Source: Dokdonella_A sp963834755 (lineage in GTDB: Bacteria > Pseudomonadota > Gammaproteobacteria > Xanthomonadales > Rhodanobacteraceae). From it: a stretch of DNA of 64,000 bases. Position 1 is the stretch's first letter. The number at the start of each line of letters is the position of its first letter. The stretch spans positions 1 to 64,000 of the forward strand of contig CAWICQ010000010.1 in the NCBI GenBank assembly GCA_963834755.1, in the 5' to 3' direction. The position numbers and the translations under genes were made by a program. This document shows, in pieces, positions 7,152 through 16,943 of this stretch. The notes under the pieces are model-generated. The model made no database searches, had not been told where the DNA came from, and was given only the letters and a program-made list of their open reading frames with translations.

Positions 7152-8114
7152 TCAACGCACCGGCGGCGGCGCGGCACCGCGCGGCGCCGACACCTTCTCC
7201 GTTGCTTGCTGCTTCTCGAGCGCGTTCCGCGCCAGCTCGGCAATGCCGGCCAGCGACCCGATCACGCCGGTCGCCTCGATCGGCAGCAGCAGCATCTTCT
7301 GGTTCGGCGAGTCGGCCATCGCCTTCAACGCTTCGACATATTTGTTGGCCACGAAGTAATTCAACGCGCTGACGTCGCCGTTGACGATCGCCGCCGACAC
7401 GACTTCGGTCGCTTTCGCCTCGGCGGCGGCCAGGCGCTCGCGCGCCTCGGCCTGGCGGAACGCGGCTTCCTTCTCGCCTTCCGCCGCCAGGATCACCGAC
7501 TGTTTCTCGCCTTCGGCCTTGAGGATCGCGGCCTGGCGGAAGCCTTCGGCGTCGAGAATATTCGCGCGCTTTTCGCGCTCGGCTTTCATCTGGCGCGCCA
7601 TCGAATCGACCAGATCGCGCGGCGGCTGGATGTCCTTGAGCTCGATGCGCGTGACCTTGAGGCCCCACGGATGCGTCGCTTCGTCGACGACCCGCAGCAG
7701 CTTGGCGTTGATCTCGTCGCGCTTGGACAGCGACTCGTCGAGATCGAGCGAGCCCAGCACCGTGCGGATGTTGGTCATGATGAGATTGATGATCGCCGTC
7801 TCGAGCGCCGAGACTTCATACGCCGCCTTCGCCGCGTCAAGCACCTGATAGAACACGACGCCATCGACGCGCACGACCGCGTTGTCCTTGGTGATCACGT
7901 CCTGCGACGGCACGTCGAGCACCTGCTCCATCATGTTGATCTTGCGTCCGACGTTCTGCACGATCGGAATCAGCAGATGGAACCCGGGATCGAGCGTGTG
8001 CGTGTATTTTCCCCAGCGCTCGACGGTCCACTCGTAGCCCTGCGGCACGATGCGCACGAGCTTGTAGAGAATGATGACCGCGACGATGACGACGATCAGC
8101 GGCAAAACGTACAT
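7152..8114 (-). CDS. qmcA: SPFH domain protein, QmcA/paraslipin type
   Basis: 320 residues. One N-terminal membrane anchor (residues 3-20) is followed by the SPFH/band 7 domain (about 22-190; RIVPQGYEWTVERWGKY, then DNAVVRVDGVVFYQV and WGLKVTRIELKDIQPP). An alanine/glutamate-rich coiled coil (about 185-250, ILDAEGFRQAAILKAEGEKQ) and a C-terminal tail come next. QmcA-type proteins form membrane microdomain scaffolds linked to FtsH proteolysis and membrane protein turnover. A GGAGAGAG site lies just before the ATG. It pairs with the nfeD gene downstream, the usual family context. Confidence 0.93.
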   Translation of the reverse strand: MYVLPLIVVIVAVIILYKLVRIVPQGYEWTVERWGKYTHTLDPGFHLLIPIVQNVGRKINMMEQVLDVPSQDVITKDNAVVRVDGVVFYQVLDAAKAAYEVSALETAIINLIMTNIRTVLGSLDLDESLSKRDEINAKLLRVVDEATHPWGLKVTRIELKDIQPPRDLVDSMARQMKAEREKRANILDAEGFRQAAILKAEGEKQSVILAAEGEKEAAFRQAEARERLAAAEAKATEVVSAAIVNGDVSALNYFVANKYVEALKAMADSPNQKMLLLPIEATGVIGSLAGIAELARNALEKQQATEKVSAPRGAAPPPVR

Positions 8115-8189
8115 GAGCTCTCTCCCCGACTCTTTCGATCAGTATAGGCAAAGCGCGTGACGCGCGCTGTCGCAGCGCGCACGTCGCTG

Positions 8190-9524
8190 CTACGCGGGCG
8201 CGGCGCTTTCCGCAGCCGGCGGCTGCGGCAGAACCAGCGTCACCGTCAGGCCGCCGTCGGCGCGATTGGCGAGCTGCACGCGACCGCCGTGCGCCTCGGC
8301 AATCTCGCGCGCAAGCGCAAGACCGAGGCCCGATCCGCTGCGCTTGGTCGAATAGAACGGCAGCAGCGCGTTGGCCAGCACCGCTTCGCTCATTCCGCTG
8401 CCGCGGTCGCGCACTTCGATGCGCAGATCCCGGCCGCGCACGCTGACGCCGAGTTCGACAGCGTCGGTGGAACTGCCGGATTCGTGCGCATTTTTCAGGA
8501 GATTGATCAACACCTGCTCGACCTGCGCGCGATCGAACCAACCGGGTGTCGCCGGCACCGCGTCGATCAGGCGAAACGCGTAGTTGTGACCCAGCACATC
8601 GAGCAGCGGCTGCCATGCGACAAATTCCTGTCGCGGCTGCGGCAACTTGGCGAAACGCGCGTAGCCTTGCGTGAAACTTTCGAGATGGTGCGTGCGTTCT
8701 TCGATCGTCTCGAACACCGTGCTAAGCCGCGCCATGTCGCCTTTTCTGGCGAACTCGCGACCGGAATGCGACAACGAGCGGATCGGGCCGAGTGAGTTGT
8801 TCAACTCGTGGCTGATCACGCGGATCACTTTCTTCCACGTCGCCACTTCCTGGCGCGCGAGCTCACGAGTCAGACGCTTGAGTTGATAGAGCCGATGCGG
8901 CCTTCCCTGCAGCTTGAATTGACGTTGTGAGAGATGGAACGTTTCTTCCTCGTGGTCGAGCTGCACGCTGAAGAGGCCGTCGCCACCGCTCGCGATTGCG
9001 CGCGCGAGCTGTTCGGGCGCGGCGGCGATGATCTCGTCGAACAGCTCGCCATTGAGCGAGCGTCCGCCATTCAGGAGCTGCCGCGCCGCGATGTTCGCGT
9101 AAACGACGTGGCCGCCTTCCTCGACCAGTGCGAGCGCAGTCGGCGTGTTCTGCACGACCGTGTCGAGCAGGAGCTCGCGCTGGAAAAGATGCTGGCGTTC
9201 CTCGCGCAGCACGCGACCGAGCTCGTTGTGCGCCGCGACCAGCTCACCGACTTCGTCGGCACGTTTGGCTCCGATCGAAAAACTGAAATCGCCGTCGCGA
9301 AACGCGACCACGCTGCCCGACAGCGCGCGGATCAACGCCGCCACGGGCTGCGCGAGCGCGCGTGCGAAGAGAAGTGAAGGCAGCGCCAGCACGAGCACCG
9401 CGGCGCCCGCACCGTACCACGGCGATTTCAGCCAATACGTCGCCACCGCCGCCAAAGCGGCCGCGGCGATCAACGTCGCAGCGAGCGCTGCGGCGAGCTT
9501 TCCTTCGAGCGACACGAGACGCAT
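8190..9524 (-). CDS. Membrane sensor histidine kinase (NtrY/NtrB-like), partner of the NtrC-type regulator
   Basis: 444 residues from MRLVSLEGKLAAAL. The frame is open for 77 more codons upstream, but those only translate the repeat at 9531-9814, so this start is preferred. Two membrane helices (about 8-30 and 38-56) are followed by a HAMP-like linker, a PAS-like region (about 120-200), the phosphoacceptor helix with His239 (VISHELNNSLGPIRSL), the N box (LINLLKNAHES), G1 (VRDRGSGM) and the F/G2 region (PFYSTKRSGSGLGLAL). It is the last gene of the transporter operon and should phosphorylate the regulator encoded just upstream. The input signal is unknown. The sensor's periplasmic loop is very short, so sensing within the membrane or through the PAS domain is likely. 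Confidence 0.92.
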   Translation of the reverse strand: MRLVSLEGKLAAALAATLIAAAALAAVATYWLKSPWYGAGAAVLVLALPSLLFARALAQPVAALIRALSGSVVAFRDGDFSFSIGAKRADEVGELVAAHNELGRVLREERQHLFQRELLLDTVVQNTPTALALVEEGGHVVYANIAARQLLNGGRSLNGELFDEIIAAAPEQLARAIASGGDGLFSVQLDHEEETFHLSQRQFKLQGRPHRLYQLKRLTRELARQEVATWKKVIRVISHELNNSLGPIRSLSHSGREFARKGDMARLSTVFETIEERTHHLESFTQGYARFAKLPQPRQEFVAWQPLLDVLGHNYAFRLIDAVPATPGWFDRAQVEQVLINLLKNAHESGSSTDAVELGVSVRGRDLRIEVRDRGSGMSEAVLANALLPFYSTKRSGSGLGLALAREIAEAHGGRVQLANRADGGLTVTLVLPQPPAAESAAPA

Positions 9525-9530
9525 TGGGGC

Positions 9531-9814
9531 GATTCGGGATTCGGGATTCGAGGATTCGGATTCGGGATTCGGGATTCGGACAAGACTACAAGATCGTCGT
9601 CCCGGCGAAAGCCTGGGCCCAGTGCCTTTTCCGCGCGCAAGTTCGAAGTCGCCAGGTCCCGGCTTCGCCGGGACGACGAGGTTATTGCCGCATGAGTCGC
9701 GACTCGATGCGGGTCCCCGTTTTCGCCGGGACGCCCGTGTTCCCGCCGATCGCAACTCGCGACGAATCGCAATCCGATTCGGAATGACGTTTTCCCGAAT
9801 CCCGAATCCCGAAC
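9531..9814. repeat. Composite intergenic repeat between kinase and regulator genes
   Basis: Outer arms are GGGATTC heptamer tracts at 9531-9580 and the opposite CCCGAATCCCGAATC at 9793-9813. Inside lies a second inverted repeat with arms at 9595-9613 and 9661-9678 (CGTCGTCCCGGCGAAAGCC against GGCTTCGCCGGGACGACG), plus a partial third copy near 9710-9738. It separates two genes that must be coexpressed, and no other gene is seen in it. Confidence 0.8.
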
Positions 9815-9817
9815 TTC

Positions 9818-11164
<1,347 letters not shown>

Positions 11165-11243
11165 GGCGTTGTCGTCGGTTCGTTGGCGCCCGCGCATGGG
11201 TGCTTGGATGCAGCCATGGGCGGAAAGGTTGCGTTGAGTTTAA

Positions 11244-11443
11244 GGGGGAATCGGGAATTGGGAATTGGCGATTCGATACTTTGCGGTCATTCCGGCGGGA
11301 GGCGAGATCATGTCTTCGACTGCAGGAGCAAATTGGGCCCCGGCTTTCGTCGGGACGACGATCTGAAAGGTTCTCTCGATTCCAAATCCCGTCGCCCGAA
11401 TCCCGGCTCTTTGCCTCCCGATTCCCGATGCCGGTCTCCCGGC
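11244..11443. repeat. Composite intergenic repeat between regulator and permease genes
   Basis: GGGAATC/GGGAATTG units at about 11246-11268 face CCCGAATCCCGG and CCGATTCCCGATG units at about 11394-11430. A GTCATTCCGGCGG ... CCCCGGCTTTCGTCGGGACGACG pair at about 11287-11360 resembles the inner element at 9595-9678. It accounts for the whole 282-base gap, and no gene is supported. Confidence 0.7.
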
Positions 11444-11446
11444 TCT

Positions 11447-12658
11447 TCACACACTCCGTGTCGCCACTGCCGGCGGCACGCGCGATGCGCGCAGCGCCGG
11501 CCCGAGCACGGCGAGTTGCCCGAGCAGCCACAGGCACAGGAAGCCGACCGGCACGTAATACCACGGCAGTCGCGGCGCCTGGTACGCGCTCATCAGATAC
11601 AGGCTGAATGCGTACGCAAGAATGCCGCCGCCGATCAGGCCGAGCGTCGTGATGATGAAATTCTCGGTCTGGAAATAACGCAGGATGTCGAACTTCGTCG
11701 CGCCGAGCGCACGCCGCGTGCCGATCTGCCGCGTGCGCTGCGCGACCCAGAAGCTCGCCATGCCGACGATGCCGAGCGCAGTGATGGTCAGGAGACAAAA
11801 GATCACGACGCCGAGGATGATCGCCATCGCGCGATCTTCGGCGTAGGCGTCGCTGCGCACTTCGGCGATCGAATGCATCTTGCCGATGATGCGGCTCGGG
11901 TTGGCCTCGGCGAGTTTCTGCTCGGCGAGCTTCATCAACTCGTCGCGCTTGCCCGGATCGGCGCGCACGAGATAGCGCGTCGAATTTCCGTACGGCATGA
12001 ACGCCGGCACCAGCGTCGAGTTCTCGACGCTGTCGCTCGACATCCACGGCTGCTGCATGCGTTCGACGACCCCGATGATCGTCGTGGTCGGCGGATCCTG
12101 ATCGAAGTAGACCTGCTTGCCGACCGCGTTGCCGTCGGGAAACATCTTGTCGGCGAGCGCCTTGGTGATGATGGCCACCTGCGGAAGCAGGCGGTCGCCG
12201 AAATCGAGCGACTTGATCTCTTCGGGCTTGAAATTGCGGCCGGCAACGAGCGTCAGGCCGAACGTGCTCATCGCGTGATCGTCGACCAGGTAGATCGCCG
12301 TATCGGCGGTCGACTTCTTCTGGCGCGGCTGCAACGCGAGGCCCGTGCTCCAGCCGCCGTCGCTCATCGGCACGCTGTTCGTCGGCGCCGCATCGGCGAC
12401 GCCAGGCAGCTGACGCAGCAGCGTGAGATCGGATTGCTGCACGACCTTCGCGTTGTAGCCCTGGCCGAAACCATTGCTGCCGAACCAGAACGTGTTCTGC
12501 TCCTCCATGCCGCTCGGACGCGCCATGTGATCCAGACGCTGGCCGATGATGAAGAGCGCGTTGCAGACGATCGCCAGCGTCAGCGCGACCTGCAAACCGA
12601 TCAGGATCATCGCGACTTTGCTGCGCATCAGCGCGGAGAAGATCGGGCGGATTTCCAT
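11447..12658 (-). CDS. ABC transporter permease, FtsX/MacB type (second of two)
   Basis: 403 residues. One membrane helix near the N-terminus (about 14-37) is followed by a large periplasmic MacB-core-like domain (about 40-270) and three C-terminal helices (about 280-310, 335-360 and 368-390) around the FtsX signature (FWVAQRTRQIGTRRALGAT). Type VII mechanotransmission transporters of this class couple cytoplasmic ATP hydrolysis to periplasmic events rather than moving substrate through the membrane core. The partner permease is encoded immediately upstream, beyond a 118-base repeat. The substrate is not evident. Confidence 0.9.
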   Translation of the reverse strand: MEIRPIFSALMRSKVAMILIGLQVALTLAIVCNALFIIGQRLDHMARPSGMEEQNTFWFGSNGFGQGYNAKVVQQSDLTLLRQLPGVADAAPTNSVPMSDGGWSTGLALQPRQKKSTADTAIYLVDDHAMSTFGLTLVAGRNFKPEEIKSLDFGDRLLPQVAIITKALADKMFPDGNAVGKQVYFDQDPPTTTIIGVVERMQQPWMSSDSVENSTLVPAFMPYGNSTRYLVRADPGKRDELMKLAEQKLAEANPSRIIGKMHSIAEVRSDAYAEDRAMAIILGVVIFCLLTITALGIVGMASFWVAQRTRQIGTRRALGATKFDILRYFQTENFIITTLGLIGGGILAYAFSLYLMSAYQAPRLPWYYVPVGFLCLWLLGQLAVLGPALRASRVPPAVATRSV

Positions 12659-12667
12659 GGCTTTTGT

Positions 12668-12772
12668 CCGGGAATGGGGAATGGGGGAATGGAGAATCGG
12701 GAATTGGCGGAGAGGGTCGGAGTCGGGTCGAGAGCGTGTCGATCTTTTCCATTCCCTCTTCCCTATTCCCGG
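12668..12772. repeat. GGGAATG inverted repeat between the two permease genes
   Basis: Arms at 12668-12693 and 12748-12772 (CCGGGAATGGGGAATGG against CCCTCTTCCCTATTCCCGG) enclose a spacer of about 54 bases. Same family as the element at 4714. It fills the gap between two permeases that must be made together, so it probably does not stop transcription fully. Confidence 0.75.
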
Positions 12773-12776
12773 CCTG

Positions 12777-14081
12777 TTACACCTTCAACTGCGCCGCAGG
12801 CTGCACACGACAAGCGCGCCAGGTCGGATAAAGCCCGGCGAGAACCGCCGAGACCACCGCCAGCGCGATCGTCGTCAGAACCATCGAGAGATCCAGCGTC
12901 GCCACGCTCTTGTACGAGCTGTACAGCGCGCGCACCGCAAGCAGGCCGAGTCCGGTCAGCGCCAAGCCGAGCAGACCACCGCTCAAGCCGACGACGCCGG
13001 ATTCGATCAGGAACTGCGTGAACACTTCGCGCCGGCTCGCACCGAGCGCGCGACGCAAGCCGACTTCGCCGGCCTTGCGCGTGAACTTCGCGAGCAGGAG
13101 ACCGATCGTGTTGACGAGGCACACGGCGAGGAACGCGAAGCCCAGCCCGGTCTGCACCTCGACGTCGCGCGAGACGACTTTTTGATCCTTCATCCACGCG
13201 TTGACATCAAGCAGACGGTTGTTGAGCGGACGCGGAAAACGCCCGAGTTTCTTCTGCTCGTTGACGTAGTTGTCGAGGAACGACTTGTATTCGGCGAGCC
13301 GCTCGGGACTATCGAGCTGGACCCACATCTGCATCCATATGCAATCGGATTCCAGATAGGCGTCCCAGCCGTCGCCGGGCGTTTTCCAGCAGCTGTTGTT
13401 GCCGCTGCCGCGCTGCTTGAGGTCGATCGCCGTCGTGAACGGCATGAAGAATTCTTCCGGATCGGCAAACGCGCCGTTGGTCAGGTCGTAGTACCGCGCC
13501 CGCAGCTTCCAGTTGCCGAGCACGCCGAGCACGGTGTAATCGACGCCGTTCATGCGCACCGTCTTGCCGACGCTGTTCTGCCCGCCGAAGAGTTTTTCGT
13601 TGGTGTCACGGGTCAGCACGATCACGCGCGCGTGCTCGGCGTCCTGCTGGTGATCCCACGGACCGCCGTAAGCGAACGGCGGCTCGAACATCGCAAAGAA
13701 GTCCGAATAGGTTACGCGGCCGAGCGAATTGAACGGCTTGACCTCGGGATTCTCCGGCTGGATCGGCAAGGCGATCTTCCACATTGCGGCTTGCTTGTCG
13801 GCCTTGCCGGCCGCCATCAAAGCCGTCGCGTCACGATAAGTGACCTGATCCGGCGGACGCCCATCGTCGTAATAGGGATTGTTGACGTCCCAATTGTCGA
13901 GCTGGACGGCGTGCAGCTTGGCGCTCTTCCACGGAATCGGATCGCTGCCCATCAGGTGCATCACGGTCAGTGTCGTCATGCTCGCCGCGATGCCAAGAGC
14001 GATGCCGAGCACCATCAGCGCCGTGAGGACGGGATTCCTGCGCAGGCTGCGCAGGCCGAGCTGGACGTAGTAGGTGAACAT
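12777..14081 (-). CDS. ABC transporter permease, FtsX/MacB type (first of two)
   Basis: 434 residues from MFTYYVQLGLRSLRRNP, where GAGGA precedes the ATG; the frame is open for 31 residues further upstream inside the ATPase gene. The N-terminal helix (about 18-42, LTALMVLGIALGIAAS), a periplasmic domain (about 45-305) and a C-terminal FtsX domain with the motif FTRKAGEVGLRRALGASRREVFTQFLIES and three helices are seen. It pairs with the second permease as a probable heterodimer served by one ATPase. Start and ATPase stop are 10 bases apart. Confidence 0.92.
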   Translation of the reverse strand: MFTYYVQLGLRSLRRNPVLTALMVLGIALGIAASMTTLTVMHLMGSDPIPWKSAKLHAVQLDNWDVNNPYYDDGRPPDQVTYRDATALMAAGKADKQAAMWKIALPIQPENPEVKPFNSLGRVTYSDFFAMFEPPFAYGGPWDHQQDAEHARVIVLTRDTNEKLFGGQNSVGKTVRMNGVDYTVLGVLGNWKLRARYYDLTNGAFADPEEFFMPFTTAIDLKQRGSGNNSCWKTPGDGWDAYLESDCIWMQMWVQLDSPERLAEYKSFLDNYVNEQKKLGRFPRPLNNRLLDVNAWMKDQKVVSRDVEVQTGLGFAFLAVCLVNTIGLLLAKFTRKAGEVGLRRALGASRREVFTQFLIESGVVGLSGGLLGLALTGLGLLAVRALYSSYKSVATLDLSMVLTTIALAVVSAVLAGLYPTWRACRVQPAAQLKV

Positions 14082-14091
14082 CGGTATGTCC

Positions 14092-14817
14092 TCAGGCGAC
14101 GGCGACGTGGTTGTCGTCGCGTGCGTTGCGCTGCACGAGCTTGGGCTCGTCGTCGAAATCGGTGACCTGGCCATCGATGATGTGCACGTTGCGATGCGCG
14201 CGCGCGGCGAGCTCGGGATCGTGCGTGACCATGATGATGGTCGTGCCCTGGCGGTTGATCTCTTCGAGCAGCTCCATCACCCCGCGCGCCATCAAGGAAT
14301 CGAGATTGCCCGTCGGCTCGTCCGCGAGCAGCACGCGCGGCGATCCGGCGAGCGCGCGCGCGATCGCGACGCGCTGCTGCTGGCCGCCGGACAGCTCGGC
14401 CGGATAGTGCTTCTGACGGGAAGCGAGGCCGACGCGCGTCAGCGCTTCCTCGATGCGGTGCTTGCGCTCTGCAGCCGGAAACCCGCGATAGCGCAGCGGC
14501 ACGTCGACGTTGTCGAACAGGTTCAGATCCGGAATCAGATTGAAGGTCTGGAAGATGAAGCCGAGCTTCTCGTTGCGCAGCTTCGAGCGATCGTTGTCGT
14601 CCATGCCGCGCACGTCGACGTTGTCGAGCCAGTATTCGCCGCCGGTGAACTCCTCGAGCAGACCCGCGATGTTGAGGAAGGTCGTCTTGCCCGATCCCGA
14701 AGGCCCGGTGACGGCGACGAATTCGCCTTCGCCGACCTGGATCGAGAAATCGCGCAGCGCATGCGTTTCGATCAGGTGCGTGCGATAGACCTTCTGCAGA
14801 TGCTTCATGACGAGCAT
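14092..14817 (-). CDS. ABC transporter ATPase, MacB/LolD type
   Basis: 241 residues, the normal size for a free-standing ATPase of this class. Walker A GPSGSGKTT (about 38-46), Q-loop FIFQTFNLIPDLNLFDNV (the NLIP stretch is typical of MacB/LolD), signature LSGGQQQRVAIARAL, Walker B VLLADEPTGNLDS and switch His in MVTHDPELA are intact. It should drive the two FtsX-type permeases encoded next. The preceding membrane-fusion gene ends 16 bases upstream, so all are one operon. Confidence 0.95.
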   Translation of the reverse strand: MLVMKHLQKVYRTHLIETHALRDFSIQVGEGEFVAVTGPSGSGKTTFLNIAGLLEEFTGGEYWLDNVDVRGMDDNDRSKLRNEKLGFIFQTFNLIPDLNLFDNVDVPLRYRGFPAAERKHRIEEALTRVGLASRQKHYPAELSGGQQQRVAIARALAGSPRVLLADEPTGNLDSLMARGVMELLEEINRQGTTIIMVTHDPELAARAHRNVHIIDGQVTDFDDEPKLVQRNARDDNHVAVA

Positions 14818-14833
14818 GGGAGTTCCTCTTGTT

Positions 14834-16102
14834 TCAGTTGAGTGCGACGCGCTGAGCGCTCTTGAATTCGTCGGTACCGGAAATCACGATGCGATCGCCT
14901 TCCTTGAGCCCGGAGACGATCTCGACCGCGTTGAGACTGGTTGCGCCGACCTGGATCGCGGTGCGCTCGGCGACGCCGTCGTGCACGACATACGCGACGC
15001 GACCGGCGCCCGAATCGACGAACGATCCGCGCTCGACCATCAGCACGTTCGGGTGCTCGTCGATCAGGATGCGCGTCGTGAGCTGCTGGTTCTGGCGCAG
15101 GCCGATCGGCTTCTTGTCGCCGAAGCGGACGCGGCCGGTGACCTGGTTGTTGACCACTTCGGGCGATACCGCGCTGACTTCGCCGGCGTACGTACCGTTG
15201 TTGTCGCTGACTTCGGCCGGCATGCCGATCGAGAGATCGTGCGCGAACACTTCCGGAATCTGTACTTCGATCTCGAGCGCGCTCAAGTCAACCACGGTCA
15301 GGATCGGCGCATTCGCGGCGACGTTCGCGCGCTGCTGCACGATCAGCTGGCCGACCTGGCCGTCGACCGGCGAGCGCACTTTCAATTCATCGACCTGACG
15401 CGCGACGTCGTCGACCAGAAGTTTCTGCCGATCGAGCGCGAGGCGCTTGGTCTTGAGCTCGAAGGCGAGACTGTCGCGCTCGAGCTTGCCGTCCTCTTCG
15501 GCATTGGTCACCGTCAGATCGGCCTTGGCTAGCGCGTCCTTGGCGCGCAACACATCGAGCTCGGGCAACGCGCCGGCGGTGAACGCCTTCGAGGTGCGCT
15601 CGACTTCGCGCGCGGCGGTCTGCCGATCGATGCGCGCCTGATCGAGCGTCTTCTTCGAGCCGAGCTCGAGCTTGCGGTGATCGATGTTGGCGCGCTCGAC
15701 GTCGAGCGTCAGGCTGTCGAGTGTCGCCTGTTCCTGCTTGAGCTTATTGGTGACCTCGGGCGAATCGACGACGGCGAGCACATCGCCCTTCTTGACCTTG
15801 TCGCCGGCGTGAATCTGCAGATCGACGAAGCCGGCGCTGCGTGCGTACAGGGTCGGACTGACCGCGGCGACGACCTTGCCCTGCACCGACACATCGCGCG
15901 TCAGCGTGCCGCGCTTGACCTCGGCGATGCGAAGACGCGCCGTGCTCGCGGACGAATCGGCCGAAAAAAGGCGGGCGACCGTCGGCAGGCAAGCCAGGAT
16001 CACGAGCGCCCCGGCCAGCGCAGCACCGATCCAGATCACGCGCTTCTTGCGGTCGACCGTGGGTGCGATACGCCGATCCTGGGCCGAGGTGTCGCGAATC
16101 AT
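14834..16102 (-). CDS. Periplasmic adaptor (HlyD/MacA-type membrane fusion protein)
   Basis: 422 residues. A single N-terminal membrane anchor (about 22-42) is followed by a lipoyl half-motif (VSVQGKVVAAVSPTLYARSAGFVDLQIHAGDKVKKGDVLAVVDSP, described here by its place, about 70-115), a long alpha-hairpin (about 115-215), the second half of the lipoyl domain (VRSPVDGQVGQLIVQQ) and beta-barrel and membrane-proximal domains to the end. Such adaptors link an inner-membrane ABC pump to an outer-membrane channel. It is the first gene of the operon and lies 35 bases downstream of the expected start of the sigma-54 promoter. No TolC-like gene is in the window. Confidence 0.92.
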   Translation of the reverse strand: MIRDTSAQDRRIAPTVDRKKRVIWIGAALAGALVILACLPTVARLFSADSSASTARLRIAEVKRGTLTRDVSVQGKVVAAVSPTLYARSAGFVDLQIHAGDKVKKGDVLAVVDSPEVTNKLKQEQATLDSLTLDVERANIDHRKLELGSKKTLDQARIDRQTAAREVERTSKAFTAGALPELDVLRAKDALAKADLTVTNAEEDGKLERDSLAFELKTKRLALDRQKLLVDDVARQVDELKVRSPVDGQVGQLIVQQRANVAANAPILTVVDLSALEIEVQIPEVFAHDLSIGMPAEVSDNNGTYAGEVSAVSPEVVNNQVTGRVRFGDKKPIGLRQNQQLTTRILIDEHPNVLMVERGSFVDSGAGRVAYVVHDGVAERTAIQVGATSLNAVEIVSGLKEGDRIVISGTDEFKSAQRVALN

Positions 16103-16147
16103 CTTCGAAGGGCTCCGCGCGGCCGGATGCCGCGTACGCCTGTTCGT

Positions 16148-16164
16148 AGCATCGACTGTGCCAA
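16148..16164 (-). promoter_or_regulatory. Sigma-54 (RpoN) promoter of the adaptor/ABC/two-component operon
   Basis: On the minus strand the sequence TTGGCACAGTCGATGCT carries the -24 GG and -12 GC with exactly ten bases between them, and agrees with the consensus YTGGCACGrNNNTTGCW except at two non-core positions. Transcription would begin near 16137 and reach the adaptor ATG at 16102 after a 35-base leader. The operon itself encodes a sigma-54 activator, which supports the call. Confidence 0.8.
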
Positions 16165-16212
16165 TGCATAACTGATTGATTGCAAATGTATTTACGCGTA
16201 TGCGCAGCGGAC

Positions 16213-16260
16213 GGACACTGTCCGGACCATCGTGCCGGACAGGCCTCGGACAATGCCGAG
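16213..16260. promoter_or_regulatory. Cluster of TGTCC/GGACA half-sites, probable upstream activator sites
   Basis: GGACA at 16213-16217, TGTCC at 16219-16223, GGACA at 16237-16241 and GGACA at 16248-16252. Together they give a short palindrome (GGACACTGTCC) and a longer one, CTGTCCGG-N9-CCGGACAG (16218-16242). They lie about 75-115 bases upstream of the expected sigma-54 transcription start, the normal place for NtrC-type enhancer sites. Binding by the local regulator is inferred. Confidence 0.55.
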
Positions 16261-16364
16261 TCCGGCGCCCGATGCTTCACTTGGGTCGGACGACATCGCG
16301 CGACTTGCACGCACGCGCGCATGCTGTGCGACCTTCTCCCGTCGCCCGGCATCTCATAAGTCCA

Positions 16365-16943
16365 GTGAGCGCAGCCAGCTTCCAGATCGAAGTGCCGGAG
16401 CTCGTCCTGGCGCGCGCGCGCCGCGGCGATGTGCGGGCGCTGGAACAGATCTATCGCACGTTCGAGCGACCCGCATACACGCTCGCGCTGCGCATCGTCG
16501 GCGATGCCGAGAGTGCGCGCGAAGTGATGCATGACGCGATGCTGCGGCTGATCGAACGCATCGCGCAGTTCCGCGGCGACGCGCCGTTCTGGGGCTGGCT
16601 GCGCCAGATCGTCGTCAACGAGGCACTGATGCGCCTGCGCCGCGAGCGCGGTGCGACGTTCGAGGACATCGACGATCGCGACGAACCGCCCGGCGACGGA
16701 CCGCCACCGTGGATGCTGGCCGACGCCGCGCGTCTGGAACGCGCGCTCGCCGGACTGCCGCCGCTGACGCGCAGCGTCTTGTGGCTGTACCACGTCGAGG
16801 AATACACGCACCAGGAAATTGCCGAGATGACCGGAAAGTCGGTGAGTTTTTCCAAATCGCAGGTCGCGCGCGGCTCGAGAAGCCTGCGCCGCCTGTTGGA
16901 TACGCACGAGGAGACAGCGCCATGTCTGGCCGCGACCATGTAG
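16365..16943 (+). CDS. RNA polymerase sigma factor, ECF-like (sigma-70 family)
   Basis: 192 residues from a GTG at 16365. The frame is open from 16176, but that extension covers the activator sites and has no sigma-factor character, so the later start is preferred; it is not certain. Region 2 is seen at about 18-85 (ALEQIYRTFERPAYTLALR, then FRGDAPFWGWLRQIVVNEALMRLRRER), and region 4 at about 125-180 (ALAGLPPLTRSVLWLYHVEEYTHQEIAEMTG). It is divergent from the ABC operon and overlaps the next gene by 22 bases, as sigma/anti-sigma pairs often do. Confidence 0.85.
   Translation: MSAASFQIEVPELVLARARRGDVRALEQIYRTFERPAYTLALRIVGDAESAREVMHDAMLRLIERIAQFRGDAPFWGWLRQIVVNEALMRLRRERGATFEDIDDRDEPPGDGPPPWMLADAARLERALAGLPPLTRSVLWLYHVEEYTHQEIAEMTGKSVSFSKSQVARGSRSLRRLLDTHEETAPCLAATM

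Noticed and set aside
9525..9755. N-terminal extension of the histidine kinase
   Set aside because: Those codons only translate repeat DNA (reading PNPESES-type text) and would place 77 unrelated residues ahead of the first membrane helix.
16176..16364. Longer N-terminus for the sigma factor (start at 16176)
   Set aside because: It overlaps the proposed activator sites and its translation shows no sigma-factor features; the GTG at 16365 is a better fit to the family length.
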